The notes beneath the pieces are model-generated. The model was given only the letters and a program-made list of their open reading frames with translations. It did no database searches and was not told the DNA's origin. A DNA stretch of 64,000 nucleotides from NCBI RefSeq assembly GCF_000017505.1, contig NC_009675.1, positions 4,406,501 to 4,470,500 of the forward strand, written 5' to 3'. Made by a program: the position numbers and the translations under genes. This document shows positions 37,861-47,153 of the stretch, piece after piece. The stretch's first letter is position 1; each line of letters begins with the position of its first letter. The stretch comes from Anaeromyxobacter sp. Fw109-5 (GTDB lineage Bacteria; Myxococcota; Myxococcia; Myxococcales; Anaeromyxobacteraceae).

Positions 37861-40068
37861 CTACCTGAGCTGCTTCGCGAGGATCTCGCGCACCGCGCGC
37901 GCCTGCTCGCCGTTGGGCGCGAGCTGGAGGAAGCGCTGGTAGGCGGCGCGCGCCTGCGGGATCTTCCCCTCCGCCTGCTTCACCTCCCCGAGGAGCAGCC
38001 AGGCGGGCGCGTACCGTCCGTCCACCGCGATGGCCTCCTCGAGCGCGCGGAGGGCTTCCGCCGAGCGGTTCGCGTCGTACAGGGCCCGGGCCAGGCCGAC
38101 GTTCGCCGGCCCGGTCGAGCGCAGCGCCACCGCGCGACGGTAATCCGCGACCGCATCGACGAACCGCCCGGCGTCGTACTTGCGCTCCGCGGCGGCCAGG
38201 ACGCGGCGGTAGTCGGCCTCGGTCGGCCCTCGACTCTGCTCCGCCGCGGTCGGCTCGGGGTGAGCGGCCGCTTGGTCCACGGTCGGGGTCCCTCGACTGC
38301 GCGTCTCCGATGTCGCGGAGACGCTGCGCTCGGGATGACCGGCCACAGGAGATCCGGTCGGGGTCGCGGTCTCTCTACTGCGCGTCTCCGCTGTCGCGGA
38401 GACGCTACGCTCGGGATGACCGGCCACAGGAGATCCGGTCGGCGTCGCGGTCTCTCTACTGCGCGTCTCCGCTGTCGCGGAGACGCGGCGCTCGGGATGA
38501 CCGGCCACAGGAGATCCGGCGGGGGTCGGGGTCTCGGTCCCCTCTCCTCCCCTCATCATCACGAACGCTCCGCCGGCGATCGCCACCACGCCGAGCGCCG
38601 CGAGCACGATCGGCGTGGCCGAGCGACGGGACGGCGGACGCGTGGGGGCATTCCGGACGGCGGCGCGCAGCGGATCGACCGGCGGGGCGGGAGCGGAGTA
38701 GGAAGCCGTCGCCGCAGCGCTCGGCTGCGGCGCGCCGCGCGGCGTCGAGGGCGTCGAGAGCGAAGGAGGCAAGGGCAGCGTCCCGGGAGGCGGGACGGGG
38801 ATCGAGTACCTCCCGTGCTGGAAGACGTGCGCCGGCGGCGGGGTCGGCGCCGGACGGTCCAGCGCAGTGGGGCGCTCCGCCTCCGGCGCGGGCGGCGCCG
38901 CGGCTGGCTCGTGAGCCGGCAGCTCCGGCTGCACGCGACGAGGGGTCGCCGCGACGGGGCCGGCGAACCAGTCCACCCCCTGGGCATCGGCGGCGGATGG
39001 CGCGGGCGACGCCGGCTCCGCGGCCGGCTCCGCCTCCGGCTCCGGCGGCTCCGCTGGCCGGAGCGCGTCGGGCGGCGGCGAAGACGTGGGCTCCGGCGGG
39101 GTCGCGGCCGGAGGCGGAGGCGCCTGCACCTCGCGGAGGATCCCCTCGAAGAAGAGCTTGGAGATCACGCCGGCCGCGGCGAGATCGTCGTAGTCCGCCT
39201 CCTCCACGACCTGCTCGAGCGTCCGCCGCCCGTCGAACAGCCGGAGCAGCGTGTTCACGTCGTCCGGGATCTCCGCGAGGCGGTCCGCGAGGAGCGCGTC
39301 GTCGATCTCGAACACCTTGTCGAGGGCCGGCAGCTGCTCGACGATGCGACCCCACTCGTCGATGCGCCGCATCCCCTCCATCAGCAGGCCCTGCGTGGAG
39401 ACGGGGATCCGCTCCTCACGATCGATCGGCTTGAACTCGATCGCGAACTCCCCATCCTGCCAGTTGAGGAGCCGGTAGAACGCGTTCTCGCCGGAGAGCT
39501 TCCCGCCGAGCTCGCAGTCGACGATCCGGCCGTCGCGGAAGTAGCAGATCGCGAGCGCGCCCCGCTTGCTGCGGACGTGCAGCGCGCCCGACTTCTTCCC
39601 CATCTCCAGCGTCTGGACGAGGTCCACGACGCCCATGTCCGAGAGGCTGCCCGCGAAGCTCGCCCTGAGATCCTTCTTCTCGAGGCGCTCCTTCTCGCGC
39701 TTCTCGAGGAGGATCTTCACGCGGGTGACGATCTCCTTGATGTAGATGGGCTTCGTCAGGTAGTCCTCGACGCCCAACTCGAGGCCCTTCACCTTGAACT
39801 CGACCGACTTCTGCCCGGTCAGGAAGATGAACGGGGTCCCGCGGTGCCGGTCGTCCTCCTTCAGCCGCCGGCAGAGCTCGAACCCGTCCATCTCCGGCAT
39901 CTTCGTGTCGGACAGGATGAGATCCGGCGGGGAGATGGCGCACTTCTCCAGCGCGTCGCGGCCGTTCACCGCGGTGGTCACGGAGAAGCCCGCCTTCTTG
40001 AGGGAGACCTCCATCACCCGCAGTGACTTCGGGTCTCCGTCGACGAGGAGCAGGTGCTGCTTCGCCAA
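37861..40068 (-). CDS. Response regulator with DUF4388, membrane helix, repeat linker and TPR domain
   Basis: A 735-residue protein. An N-terminal receiver (residues 1-120) has Asp54 in [13 protein letters not shown] and Lys in [12 protein letters not shown]4388 domain follows (about 135-330; [20 protein letters not shown], then [20 protein letters not shown]). Next come a Pro/Ala-rich linker, one transmembrane helix (about 482-503, [19 protein letters not shown]), a repeat block and a TPR domain (about 620-735). The repeat block at 516-598 contains three near-identical 27-residue units ([20 protein letters not shown] then RETATPT) made by a mobile-looking DNA element. DUF4388 with receivers is typical of myxobacterial signalling and motility proteins. 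The receiver is cytoplasmic and the TPR region would be across the membrane. Confidence 0.9.
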   Translation of the reverse strand: MAKQHLLLVDGDPKSLRVMEVSLKKAGFSVTTAVNGRDALEKCAISPPDLILSDTKMPEMDGFELCRRLKEDDRHRGTPFIFLTGQKSVEFKVKGLELGVEDYLTKPIYIKEIVTRVKILLEKREKERLEKKDLRASFAGSLSDMGVVDLVQTLEMGKKSGALHVRSKRGALAICYFRDGRIVDCELGGKLSGENAFYRLLNWQDGEFAIEFKPIDREERIPVSTQGLLMEGMRRIDEWGRIVEQLPALDKVFEIDDALLADRLAEIPDDVNTLLRLFDGRRTLEQVVEEADYDDLAAAGVISKLFFEGILREVQAPPPPAATPPEPTSSPPPDALRPAEPPEPEAEPAAEPASPAPSAADAQGVDWFAGPVAATPRRVQPELPAHEPAAAPPAPEAERPTALDRPAPTPPPAHVFQHGRYSIPVPPPGTLPLPPSLSTPSTPRGAPQPSAAATASYSAPAPPVDPLRAAVRNAPTRPPSRRSATPIVLAALGVVAIAGGAFVMMRGGEGTETPTPAGSPVAGHPERRVSATAETRSRETATPTGSPVAGHPERSVSATAETRSRETATPTGSPVAGHPERSVSATSETRSRGTPTVDQAAAHPEPTAAEQSRGPTEADYRRVLAAAERKYDAGRFVDAVADYRRAVALRSTGPANVGLARALYDANRSAEALRALEEAIAVDGRYAPAWLLLGEVKQAEGKIPQARAAYQRFLQLAPNGEQARAVREILAKQLR
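38278..38528. repeat. 81-bp composite unit, three in-frame copies inside the response regulator gene
   Basis: GGCCACAGGAGATCC recurs at 38341, 38422 and 38503, an exact 81-bp period. Each unit is a GGTCGS hexamer block, a REP-like hairpin (CGTCTCCGCTGTCGCGGAGACG, arms CGTCTCCG and CGGAGACG), GCTCGGGATGACC and the GGCCACAGGAGATCC tail. 81 bp equals 27 codons, so the frame is kept. Confidence 0.95.
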
Positions 40069-40172
40069 GCTGTGGCCTTTCCGCGCCGCCGGCGGCGCCG
40101 TCGGCTGATCTCGCCCCGGATCGAAGCGCCCGTCAAGGCGGCGGCTGCCCGCCCGCGCCCTGGCGCCCGAGC

Positions 40173-41855
40173 TCAGCCGCGCCGCGCCGACCGGCGCGAG
40201 TCGATGGCGCGCAGCTCACGCACGGCGTCCACGTGGCGCGGGTTCACGGCCACGGCCGCCCGCAGGAGCCGCTCGGCGGCGTCGTCGTCGCCGTCGTCCC
40301 TGGCGAGGAGCCCGGCCACGTAGAGCGCGCGATCGCAGGCCGGATCCCGCGTCGCCTCCGCGAGGAGCCGCCGGGCGCGGTCGCGATCGCGCGCCCGCGG
40401 ATCGGAGAGGCAGGCGAAGGCGAGGGCGGCCTGGTACTCGGGGCGCGGATCGACCCGGACGGCCGCCTCGTAGAACGCGCGGGCCCGCGGGAGGTCCCGC
40501 GTGCGCAGGCAAGCCTCGCCCTTCTCGAAGTCCGCCCGCGCGACCGCGGTCCGCCCCGTCGCCGCCCCGGACCGCTCGGCGAGCCAGGCGGCGCGCTTGC
40601 GGTCGTCGGAGAGCACCTCGTAGGCCTCGTTCACCGCGATGAAGAGCTCGCGCACGGTGTCCGCCAGGTCGGCCGTCTCCGGGCTGACGAAGCGGTCGGG
40701 GTGGAACTGGCGCGCGAGCGCGAGGAACGCCCGCTTCACCTCTTCTCGCCCCGCGCCGTCGGCCAGGCCGAGGCGGGCGAAGAGGTCCTTCTCCCGCGCG
40801 CGCGGCGCCACCGCGAGGAGCGCCTCGCGCAGCGCGGCGTCGCCGGGTGCGCCCGAGGAGCCGGCCGCGGCGGCTGGCCCGCCGCCGGCGGTGGCGGTGA
40901 CGGCCGGGCCCGCGCCCGGGGGCCGCGCGCCGAACGGCCCGACGCCCATGTTGCGCATCGCCCGCAGCAAGAGGCGCTGCCGCCGGGCGCGCGCCTCGCC
41001 GGAGTCCGTCCGGCGCTCGACGCCGGCCCGCGCCCCGCCTTCGCCGTCGCGCGGCGCCGGCTCCGACCCTGCCGCCCCGTGCTCCGGGGCGCCCCCTGCT
41101 GCCAGATCGATCGTCTCCCGCGCTCCCGCCGACGTGGCGGGCACGGCCAGCTCGAGGAGGAGCAGCGCCGCGAGCAGGGCCATGGCGCGGTCTCGCGGCA
41201 CCCCGGCCGCGCCGAGGAACGCGTCGAGCGAGAGCGGCGCCGCGAGCCGCGCCACGAGCATGCGCTCCGTCGCCCCGAGACCCCGGGCGAGCTCGGGCTC
41301 CGACTCCGCGTACGCGCCCACGAGCCTGACGGCGCCTTCCGCGAGCGGCCGGAGCGTCACGCCGACGAGGTCGGCGGCGGCGGGCGCCGAGAGCGCGTCG
41401 GCGAGGACGCGCAGCGGCGAGAGCAGCCCGGCCCGCGTCCACTCCGGCACCTCCACGCTCGCCTCGAACGCGAAGGGCCCGGCGGCCAGCGCGGCGAGCT
41501 GGGCGACGTAGCCCGCCTGCTGCTCCTCCAGCGCGCGCTCCACCTGTACCCGTGAGGCCGCGCCCATCTCGACGAGGATCTCGCCGTGGGGCCGCCGCGT
41601 CTCCGCCATCCGCACGAGGCTGAGGGAGAGGGCGTCGATGTCGATGACGCCGGCCTGGAGCAGCATGTGCCCGAGCGGACGGAACCCGACGAACACCTGG
41701 GCGCCGACCGGGGCGCCGTCGCGGAACCACAGCCGCGAGGTGCCGCCGCCGTGCGCGATCTCGAGCACGCCGTTCGCGCGCCGCTCGCGCGCCTCGAGCA
41801 CGACGGCGGCGAGCGGCGTCCGGGCGAGGTCGCCGGGCGCGTCGAGCAGGCTCAT
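40173..41855 (-). CDS. DUF4388 / J-domain / TPR protein
   Basis: A 560-residue protein. Residues 1-130 form a DUF4388 domain ([20 protein letters not shown], then [20 protein letters not shown] and [19 protein letters not shown]). The middle is helical with an Ala/Gly-rich linker. A J-domain occupies about 355-425 ([33 protein letters not shown] with HPD at 385-387, [20 protein letters not shown]), then TPR-like repeats to the end. J-domains recruit DnaK, so this may couple a DUF4388 sensor to Hsp70 activity. It lies just upstream of and codirectional with the other DUF4388 gene (104 bp apart), suggesting a functional pair. TAAGAT lies 9 nt before the ATG. Confidence 0.88.
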   Translation of the reverse strand: MSLLDAPGDLARTPLAAVVLEARERRANGVLEIAHGGGTSRLWFRDGAPVGAQVFVGFRPLGHMLLQAGVIDIDALSLSLVRMAETRRPHGEILVEMGAASRVQVERALEEQQAGYVAQLAALAAGPFAFEASVEVPEWTRAGLLSPLRVLADALSAPAAADLVGVTLRPLAEGAVRLVGAYAESEPELARGLGATERMLVARLAAPLSLDAFLGAAGVPRDRAMALLAALLLLELAVPATSAGARETIDLAAGGAPEHGAAGSEPAPRDGEGGARAGVERRTDSGEARARRQRLLLRAMRNMGVGPFGARPPGAGPAVTATAGGGPAAAAGSSGAPGDAALREALLAVAPRAREKDLFARLGLADGAGREEVKRAFLALARQFHPDRFVSPETADLADTVRELFIAVNEAYEVLSDDRKRAAWLAERSGAATGRTAVARADFEKGEACLRTRDLPRARAFYEAAVRVDPRPEYQAALAFACLSDPRARDRDRARRLLAEATRDPACDRALYVAGLLARDDGDDDAAERLLRAAVAVNPRHVDAVRELRAIDSRRSARRG

Positions 41856-41880
41856 GAGCCGGGGATCTTACACGCTCGGG

Positions 41881-42369
41881 TCAGCCGCCGCGAACCGACG
41901 CCAGCGCCGAGTACAGCGCCACCCCGGCGGCGACCGCCAGGTTGAGGCTGCGCATCCCGTCGCGCATGGGGATCCCCACCCGGCGTTCGGGCCAGGCGGC
42001 GAGCAGCGCGGGTGGCAGCCCGAGCTGCTCCTGCCCGAACACGAGGAAGTCACCAGGAGCGAACCGCGCCTCGAACAGGCTCCGTCCGGCGCGCGCCGTG
42101 AAGAGGTGCAGCTTTTCGATTTGACCCCGGAGCGCACGCGCTTCAAAGTCGGCCCAGTCCCGGTAGAGGGCCGGAGCGACCTCCGGCCAGTAGTCGAGCC
42201 CGGCCCGCCGCAGCCGCTTCTCGTCGAGGGAGAAGCCGAGCGGCCCGACGAGGTGGAGCGCCGTGCCCGTCACGGCGCAGGTCCGCGCGACGTTGCCGGT
42301 GTTGGGAGGGATCTGCGGCGAGACGAGGACGACCTGGAAGGGCGGATCGACGGAGGGCAGGGTCGGCAT
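41881..42369 (-). CDS. trmL: tRNA (cytidine(34)-2'-O)-methyltransferase
   Basis: TrmL (YibK) methylates the wobble ribose of some leucine tRNAs; SPOUT-class enzyme. The 162 residues have FQVVLVSPQIPPNTGNVART at the N-terminus, LHLVGPLGFSLDEKRLRRAG and LDYW, LVFGQEQLGLPP and the knot-forming C-terminal GIPMRDGMRSLNLAVAAGVA, all diagnostic. The start ATG at 42369 overlaps the divergent ATG of the YegS-like gene (42368) in the sequence CATG, so the two genes have essentially no space between them. Another in-frame ATG is at 42378, which would overlap even more. Confidence 0.93.
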   Translation of the reverse strand: MPTLPSVDPPFQVVLVSPQIPPNTGNVARTCAVTGTALHLVGPLGFSLDEKRLRRAGLDYWPEVAPALYRDWADFEARALRGQIEKLHLFTARAGRSLFEARFAPGDFLVFGQEQLGLPPALLAAWPERRVGIPMRDGMRSLNLAVAAGVALYSALASVRGG

Positions 42370-43309
42370 GGGCGGCATCGGGATCGTGAACAACCCGCGG
42401 TCGCGGCGCAACCGGCGCGATCCTCGCATCGCCGGCCGGCTCCGCGCGCTCCTGGGCGACGACGGCGAGGTGATCGACGCCTCGACCCCCGCCGAGCTGG
42501 CCCGCGCCGTCGCGCGCCTGCGCGCGGCGGAGATCGACGTCCTCGGCGTGAACGGGGGCGACGGGACGGCGCACGTCGTGCTCACCGCGTTCGTCCGCGC
42601 CTACGGGACGGCGCCTCTCCCGCGCCTGCTGCTCCTGCGCGGCGGCTCCATGAACACCGTCTCCCACGGGCACGGGATCCGCGGGCGTCCGGAGCGGCTC
42701 CTGCGCGAGGTGCTCCAGCGCCGGCGGCGCGGCGAGCCGCTGCGGACCGTCGAGCGCGACCTCCTCGCCGTCTCCGCCGACGGCGGCCCGCCCGGCTACG
42801 GCTTCATCTTCGGCACCGGGGCGGTCGTCTCGTTCCTGGAGGCGTACTACGCCACCGGCCGCACCTCGCCCGCGACCGCCGCGGCGCTCGTCCTCCGCGC
42901 CATCGGCTCGGCGCTGCGGCGCGGGTCGTTCGCCGAGGCGCTCATGCGGCGGCAGCGGCTGCGCGTGACCACGGACGGCGACGAGTGGCCGGACGTGCCG
43001 TACCTCGCGCTCCTCGCGGGCGCGACGCCCGACATCGGCTTCGGGTTCAAGGCGTTCGCGCGCTGCGACGAGCAGCCCGGCTCCTTCCACGCCGTCGGCG
43101 TGACGGCCAGCCTGCTCCCGCTCGCGCTCGCCCTGCCCCGCATCCGGCGCGGCGCCCCCTGGCGCCGGGCGCTCGCCCAGGACGAGGTCGCCCGCGAGCT
43201 CGTCGCGGAGGGGGACGGGATCCGCTTCACGATCGACGGCGACCTCTACGCCGCCCGGACGTCCTTGCGCGTGACGACGGGACCGGGCGTCGCCCTCGTC
43301 CTGCCGTGA
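42368..43309 (+). CDS. YegS/LCB5-type diacylglycerol/lipid kinase-like protein
   Basis: The 313-residue product begins GIGIVNNPRSRRNRRDPRIA, the first strand of the DAG-kinase catalytic fold. It contains LGVNGGDGTAHVVLTAF with the GGDGT nucleotide-binding loop, LLLRGGSMNTVSHGHGI replacing the usual PxGTxND segment, and a C-terminal beta domain (FGTGAVVSFLEAYY, then FTIDGDLYAARTSLRV, with the IDGE-like motif as IDGD). It is a likely lipid kinase of unknown substrate; the altered P-G-T-x-N segment (GGSMNTV) makes substrate prediction unsafe. The start shares CATG with trmL on the other strand. It is followed 24 bp later by a PP2C phosphatase. Confidence 0.83.
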   Translation: MGGIGIVNNPRSRRNRRDPRIAGRLRALLGDDGEVIDASTPAELARAVARLRAAEIDVLGVNGGDGTAHVVLTAFVRAYGTAPLPRLLLLRGGSMNTVSHGHGIRGRPERLLREVLQRRRRGEPLRTVERDLLAVSADGGPPGYGFIFGTGAVVSFLEAYYATGRTSPATAAALVLRAIGSALRRGSFAEALMRRQRLRVTTDGDEWPDVPYLALLAGATPDIGFGFKAFARCDEQPGSFHAVGVTASLLPLALALPRIRRGAPWRRALAQDEVARELVAEGDGIRFTIDGDLYAARTSLRVTTGPGVALVLP

Positions 43310-43333
43310 TACCCTTCGCCGGAGACCTCGACC

Positions 43334-44104
43334 ATGCGGCTCAGCCACGCGGGCATCACGGACGTCGGACGGAAGCGGGCCCACAACGAGGACGCCTACC
43401 TGCTCCTGCCCGAGGAGCAGCTCTACTGCGTGGCCGACGGGATGGGCGGCCACGCCTCCGGTGAGGTCGCGGCGCGCCTCGCCGTCGAGGAGATGGCAGA
43501 GTTCTTCCGCCTCACCGGTCGCGACGAGGAGGCGACCTGGCCGTACAAGCTCGACCCGGCCCTGAGCTACGACGAGAACCGGCTGCTCACGGCGGTGAAG
43601 CTCGCGAACGTCCGGATCCACGAGCGCGCGCAGACCGACGCGAAGCTGCACGGCATGGGCACGACGTTCGTCGCGGCGAGCTTCCCGAAGAGCGCAGAGA
43701 CGCTCCTCGTCGGCCACGTGGGCGACAGCCGCGCGTACCTGTACCGCGCCGGACAGGTGCGGCAGCTCACCGAGGACCACTCGCTCCTCAACGACTACCT
43801 GCGCACGCGCCGCCTCACGCCCGAGGAGGCCGAGGCCTTCCCGCACAAGAACGTCATCGTGCGCGCGCTCGGGATGAAGCCGGCCGTCGAGGTGGACCTC
43901 GTGAAGGAGGAGCTCCGCGACGGGGACGTCGTGCTGCTCTGCTCCGACGGGCTGTCCGGGATGGTCCCCGACGCGCACCTCGGGGACATCATCCGGGCGA
44001 GCCACGGCGATCTGAAGCGGGCCGCCCAGACGCTCGTCGAGGCGGCCAACCAGGCGGGAGGGGTGGACAACGTCACCTGCGTGCTGGTGGGCGTGGCCCG
44101 GTAG
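43334..44104 (+). CDS. PP2C-family serine/threonine phosphatase
   Basis: A 256-residue bacterial PPM phosphatase (Stp/PrpC type). The metal ligands are in KRAHNEDAYLLL, CVADGMGGHASGEVAA, LLCSDGLSGMV and GGVDNVTCVLV; GTTFVAASF and VGHVGDSRAYLYRAGQVRQL are also present, so the catalytic set is complete. There are no transmembrane segments; it acts in the cytosol against Ser/Thr kinases such as PknB-type partners, none of which is adjacent. GGAG upstream supports ATG 43334. Myxobacteria carry many such kinase/phosphatase pairs. Confidence 0.95.
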   Translation: MRLSHAGITDVGRKRAHNEDAYLLLPEEQLYCVADGMGGHASGEVAARLAVEEMAEFFRLTGRDEEATWPYKLDPALSYDENRLLTAVKLANVRIHERAQTDAKLHGMGTTFVAASFPKSAETLLVGHVGDSRAYLYRAGQVRQLTEDHSLLNDYLRTRRLTPEEAEAFPHKNVIVRALGMKPAVEVDLVKEELRDGDVVLLCSDGLSGMVPDAHLGDIIRASHGDLKRAAQTLVEAANQAGGVDNVTCVLVGVAR

Positions 44105-44118
44105 ATTCCGACGCGTGC

Positions 44119-44222
44119 CTCGGGGTCGGGGGTCGAGGTCGAGGTCCCTCGACTCCGCGGCTCCGCTGTGCGGAGGCGCTACGGCCGGCCGCGGTGAACC
44201 TCGACCACAGGTGCCGGGTCGG
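44119..44222. repeat. Composite hexamer plus REP-like element
   Basis: GGTCGS hexamers (44119-44148), then CCTCGACTCC, a hairpin GGCTCCGC-TGT-GCGGAGGC, GCTACG, and a decayed ACCACAGG tail followed by CCGGGTCGGGATCC. This is the same order of parts as the 81-bp unit in the gene at 37861-40068. Lies between convergent genes. Confidence 0.85.
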
Positions 44223-44235
44223 GATCCTGCGCCGC

Positions 44236-45270
44236 CTAACCCCTCACCCGCTCACTCCCCGCCGCGATCACCCGCACCACCTGCTCTCCCGCGGCGACCG
44301 CCGTCCCTTCCCACAAGATCGCCTCGCGGACCAGCGCGCCTGCCCCGACGCGCGACCGCTCGCCGAGCACGGTCCCCGGACCGACCACCGCGCCCGGGCC
44401 GACGTCCGCGCCGGCGCAGACGAGGGCCGGTCCGGTGACTCGCGCGGCAGCGTCCAGCCGCGCCGTCGCCGCCGCCCTCACGCCCGGCGCGATCTCGCGG
44501 GTGCCCGCGAACGGGTCGGCGCCCCCGAAGCGCGCGAGCGGGACGCGCCCGGCGAGCACGTCCGCCGTCGCCTCGAGGTAGCGCGCGGGCGTGCCGAGAT
44601 CGTTCCAGTACCCCTCGACGACGCGGCCGCGCACCGCGCCCGACGCCATGAGCGGCGGGTACACGTGCCGGTTGATGTCGCGCTCGAACGGCGCGCCGGC
44701 GACGCGATCGAGCAGCGCCGGCGACAGGACGTGCACGCCCGAGAAGTGCCACGGCGAGAGCCCTTCGCCGCCCGGCCCGTACGCACCCGCGATGCGGCGC
44801 ACGGCCCCGCCTGCGTCCGTCTCGACCGTCGCGTACCGCGCGCCGGCGGGCATGGGCAGGAGCACCATCGTGGCGAGCGCGCCGGAGGCGAGGTGCTCCG
44901 CGACGGCCGCGGCGAGATCCACGTCGAACAGGACGTCGCCGTTCACGAGCACGACGCCATCCGCGCCCGCGAGGTGCGGCCGCGCCTCCCGCAGCGCACC
45001 CCCGGTCCCAGCGATGACGGGCTCGCGCGAGACGGCGAGCGCGATCCCGAGCGCGCGCGCGGCGTCCTGCGCCGTGGCGGCCATCCCGTCCGGCAGGTGA
45101 TGGACGTTCACCACGGCGCGGCGCACCCCCGCGCCGGCGAGCAGCGCGAGCGAGAAGCGCACGAGCGGCACCCCGCAGACCGGCACCGCCGGCTTCGCCA
45201 CCCGCTCGGTCAGCGGCCGGAGCCGGGTGCCCAGCCCGGCGCAGAGCACCATCCCGACGACCTCACCCAT
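44236..45270 (-). CDS. NDP-sugar (nucleotidyl) transferase with C-terminal hexapeptide-like repeats
   Basis: The 344-residue protein starts GMVLCAGLGTRLRPLTERVA followed by KPAVPVCG, the sugar-1-phosphate nucleotidyltransferase signature. VLVNGDVLFDVDL gives the metal-binding Asp and FERDINRHVYPPLMASGAVR and VEGYWNDLGTPARYLEA are typical of mannose-1-phosphate guanylyltransferase/GlmU-like proteins. The last ~75 residues (ATARLDAAARVTGPALVCAG and on) look like a left-handed beta-helix. It makes an NDP-sugar for envelope or exopolysaccharide; the exact sugar is unknown. The ATG at 45270 is 8 bp after the GAF gene stop, forming an operon with it. Confidence 0.88.
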   Translation of the reverse strand: MGEVVGMVLCAGLGTRLRPLTERVAKPAVPVCGVPLVRFSLALLAGAGVRRAVVNVHHLPDGMAATAQDAARALGIALAVSREPVIAGTGGALREARPHLAGADGVVLVNGDVLFDVDLAAAVAEHLASGALATMVLLPMPAGARYATVETDAGGAVRRIAGAYGPGGEGLSPWHFSGVHVLSPALLDRVAGAPFERDINRHVYPPLMASGAVRGRVVEGYWNDLGTPARYLEATADVLAGRVPLARFGGADPFAGTREIAPGVRAAATARLDAAARVTGPALVCAGADVGPGAVVGPGTVLGERSRVGAGALVREAILWEGTAVAAGEQVVRVIAAGSERVRG

Positions 45271-45278
45271 CGCGTCCC

Positions 45279-45740
45279 TCAGGGGAAGACCGGCTCGAGG
45301 ATCGCCGCGGCCTCGGCGAGGAACGCGCGGTCCCCGGTCCGGAAGGCGGCCGGGTGGTCCGAGTCGACGTCGATCTGCGCGAGGTAGCGCTCGCCGCGGA
45401 GGATGGGGAAGACGATCTCGGAGCGCGTCTCCAGGTTGCAGGCGAGGTAGCGCGGATCCGCGGCGACGTCGTCCACCAGCACCACCTCCCGCGTGCGCGC
45501 GGAGAGGCCGCACAGCCCCTGGCCCACCGGGATGCGTACGTGCGGCGTCTCCCGGCCGGCGAACGCGTCGAGCTCGAGCACGTCGCCGCGGAGCACGTAG
45601 AGGTAGACGCCGGTGTACCGCGGGAGCCGCTGCAGGATGGCCGCCGCCTCGGCGAGCGCCTCGCGGTAGGGGCGGTGCGCGGCGGCGCGGAGCGCCTCGA
45701 GCGCGCCTGCGCGCTGGGAGTCCATGGTAAAGCCGAACAT
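45279..45740 (-). CDS. GAF-domain protein, free methionine-(R)-sulfoxide reductase-like
   Basis: A 153-residue single GAF domain. GQGLCGLSARTREVVLVDDV and YLACNLETRSEIVFPI keep the two cysteines that match the resolving and catalytic cysteines of fRMsr (VCG and IACDA in the E. coli enzyme), and RSEIVFPI and AQIDVDSDHPAAF are family segments. It could therefore reduce free Met-R-sulfoxide rather than just sense a ligand. The start is ATG 45740 or Met6 (45725). It is divergent from the MFS gene with 5 bp between the two ATGs. Co-transcribed with the downstream nucleotidyltransferase. Confidence 0.82.
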   Translation of the reverse strand: MFGFTMDSQRAGALEALRAAAHRPYREALAEAAAILQRLPRYTGVYLYVLRGDVLELDAFAGRETPHVRIPVGQGLCGLSARTREVVLVDDVAADPRYLACNLETRSEIVFPILRGERYLAQIDVDSDHPAAFRTGDRAFLAEAAAILEPVFP

Positions 45741-45745
45741 AACAG

Positions 45746-46960
45746 ATGGTCCCCGCGGCGCGCCTTCGCCTCTTCTACTTCCTCTATTACGGCACGGTCG
45801 GCACGAACCTGCCGTACTTCGCCGCGTACCTGCGCGGCCTCGGCTACACGGGCGAGCAGATCGGGACCGTCCAGATGCTGCCGTCGCTGGCCGCCCCCGC
45901 CGTCGCCATCTCCTGGGCCAGCTGGGCCGATCGCACCGGCTCGCCGGCCCGCGCCCTGCGCCGCGCCGCGCTCGTGGCGGTCTCCGCCGCCGCGCTGCTC
46001 CCGTTCGTGCGCTCGCCGCTCGCGATCGGCGCCGTCCTGCTCCTTCAGGCGCTCGGCGAGCGCGCGGTCGTACCGCTCGTGGACTCCGTCTCGCTGGAGT
46101 GGTCGCGCGCGCGCCCGGGGACGTCCTACACCGGGCTGCGGCTGTTCGGCTCGCTCGGCTTCGTCGCGATCGCGCTCGCCGTCGGCAGCGCGCTCGCCGC
46201 CCGGGGCGAGCGCCCGGGCGACGTGCTCGTCCCCGCCACCGTCGCGCTCGGCGTCGCGGGCTACGCCCTCGTCGCGCGCACCATCCCCGCCGCGCCAGCC
46301 CACCCCGGCGCCCGGCCCGGTCTCCGCGACCTCGGGCAGCTCGCCCGCGAGCCGCGGCTGCTGCTCTTCCTCGGCGCCTGCGCCCTGCACTGGGCGGCGT
46401 GCGCGCCCTACCACCTCTTCTTCGGCGTGCTCGTGCGCGACCGCGGCCTGCCCTCCGACGTCACCGGCCTCGGCATGGGCGCGGGCGTCGCGGCCGAGAT
46501 CGGCGCGCTGCTCCTCTTCCCGCGGCTCGCGCGCGGCCTCTCGCTCCGCCGCCTCCTCTCGGTCGCGTTCCTCGGCAGCGCGGTGCGGTGGGTGCTCGTC
46601 TCGCGCGCGGAGGCGGCGGGCGCGATCGTCGCCCTCCAGCTCCTGCACGGGCTCACCTTCGGGCTGTTCTGGGGCACCGCCATGGACGCGATGGCCGCGT
46701 TCGTGCCGGGACGGCTCCGCGCCACCGGCCAGGCGCTCTTTGCCGCGACGGTGTTCGGCGCCGGCAACGCGCTCGGCTACCAGCTCTCCGGCGCCGGCTA
46801 CGATCACTACCGCTCGGCGGCCCCGCTCTTCGCCTGGGCGGGAGGCCTGGAGGTCGTGGCGCTCGTGTTTGCGCTGTCGTTTCTCGGACGTAGACCCGAA
46901 CGGAGCGAGCCCCGATCGGGCCAGAGGACGGGCGCCTCCCCTGTGCGGCAGAATGACTAA
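45746..46960 (+). CDS. Major facilitator superfamily transporter
   Basis: The 404-residue protein has about 12 transmembrane helices. It begins LRLFYFLYYGTVGTNLPYFA, like the MFS_1-like/3-phenylpropionate-permease-type group, with SWASWADRTGSPARALRRAA as the loop 2-3 motif A equivalent and GLRLFGSLGFVAIALAVGSA in helix 5. The substrate is unknown. The C-terminal ~23 residues (RRPERSEPRSGQRTGASPVR) are hydrophilic and read through a sequence resembling the end of a dispersed repeat (GTGCGGCAGAATGAC), so the natural stop may have been lost. Start ATG 45746 is 5 bp from the divergent GAF gene start. Confidence 0.88.
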   Translation: MVPAARLRLFYFLYYGTVGTNLPYFAAYLRGLGYTGEQIGTVQMLPSLAAPAVAISWASWADRTGSPARALRRAALVAVSAAALLPFVRSPLAIGAVLLLQALGERAVVPLVDSVSLEWSRARPGTSYTGLRLFGSLGFVAIALAVGSALAARGERPGDVLVPATVALGVAGYALVARTIPAAPAHPGARPGLRDLGQLAREPRLLLFLGACALHWAACAPYHLFFGVLVRDRGLPSDVTGLGMGAGVAAEIGALLLFPRLARGLSLRRLLSVAFLGSAVRWVLVSRAEAAGAIVALQLLHGLTFGLFWGTAMDAMAAFVPGRLRATGQALFAATVFGAGNALGYQLSGAGYDHYRSAAPLFAWAGGLEVVALVFALSFLGRRPERSEPRSGQRTGASPVRQND

Positions 46961-47153
46961 TCAAGGGTGTGACGGCCAAGTGGCCGCTCGCAGGCGATCG
47001 GGATGGTCGGGCCACCATCCCATGCGATGGCGGGTTCTCGCGGACCGCGGTCGGGCCTGGGGCGCCGGTCACACGTGACACATCTGACACACCGCAGCAT
47101 CCGGCTCCTCCTCTGAACACCCACCGGAGTCCCGTCCCGCCCAGGAGGCGACG

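Noticed and set aside
47069-47100. Repressor operator (TGACACA direct repeats) before the 143-residue gene
   Set aside because: Too short and single; kept only as a remark because no second site or regulator is seen.
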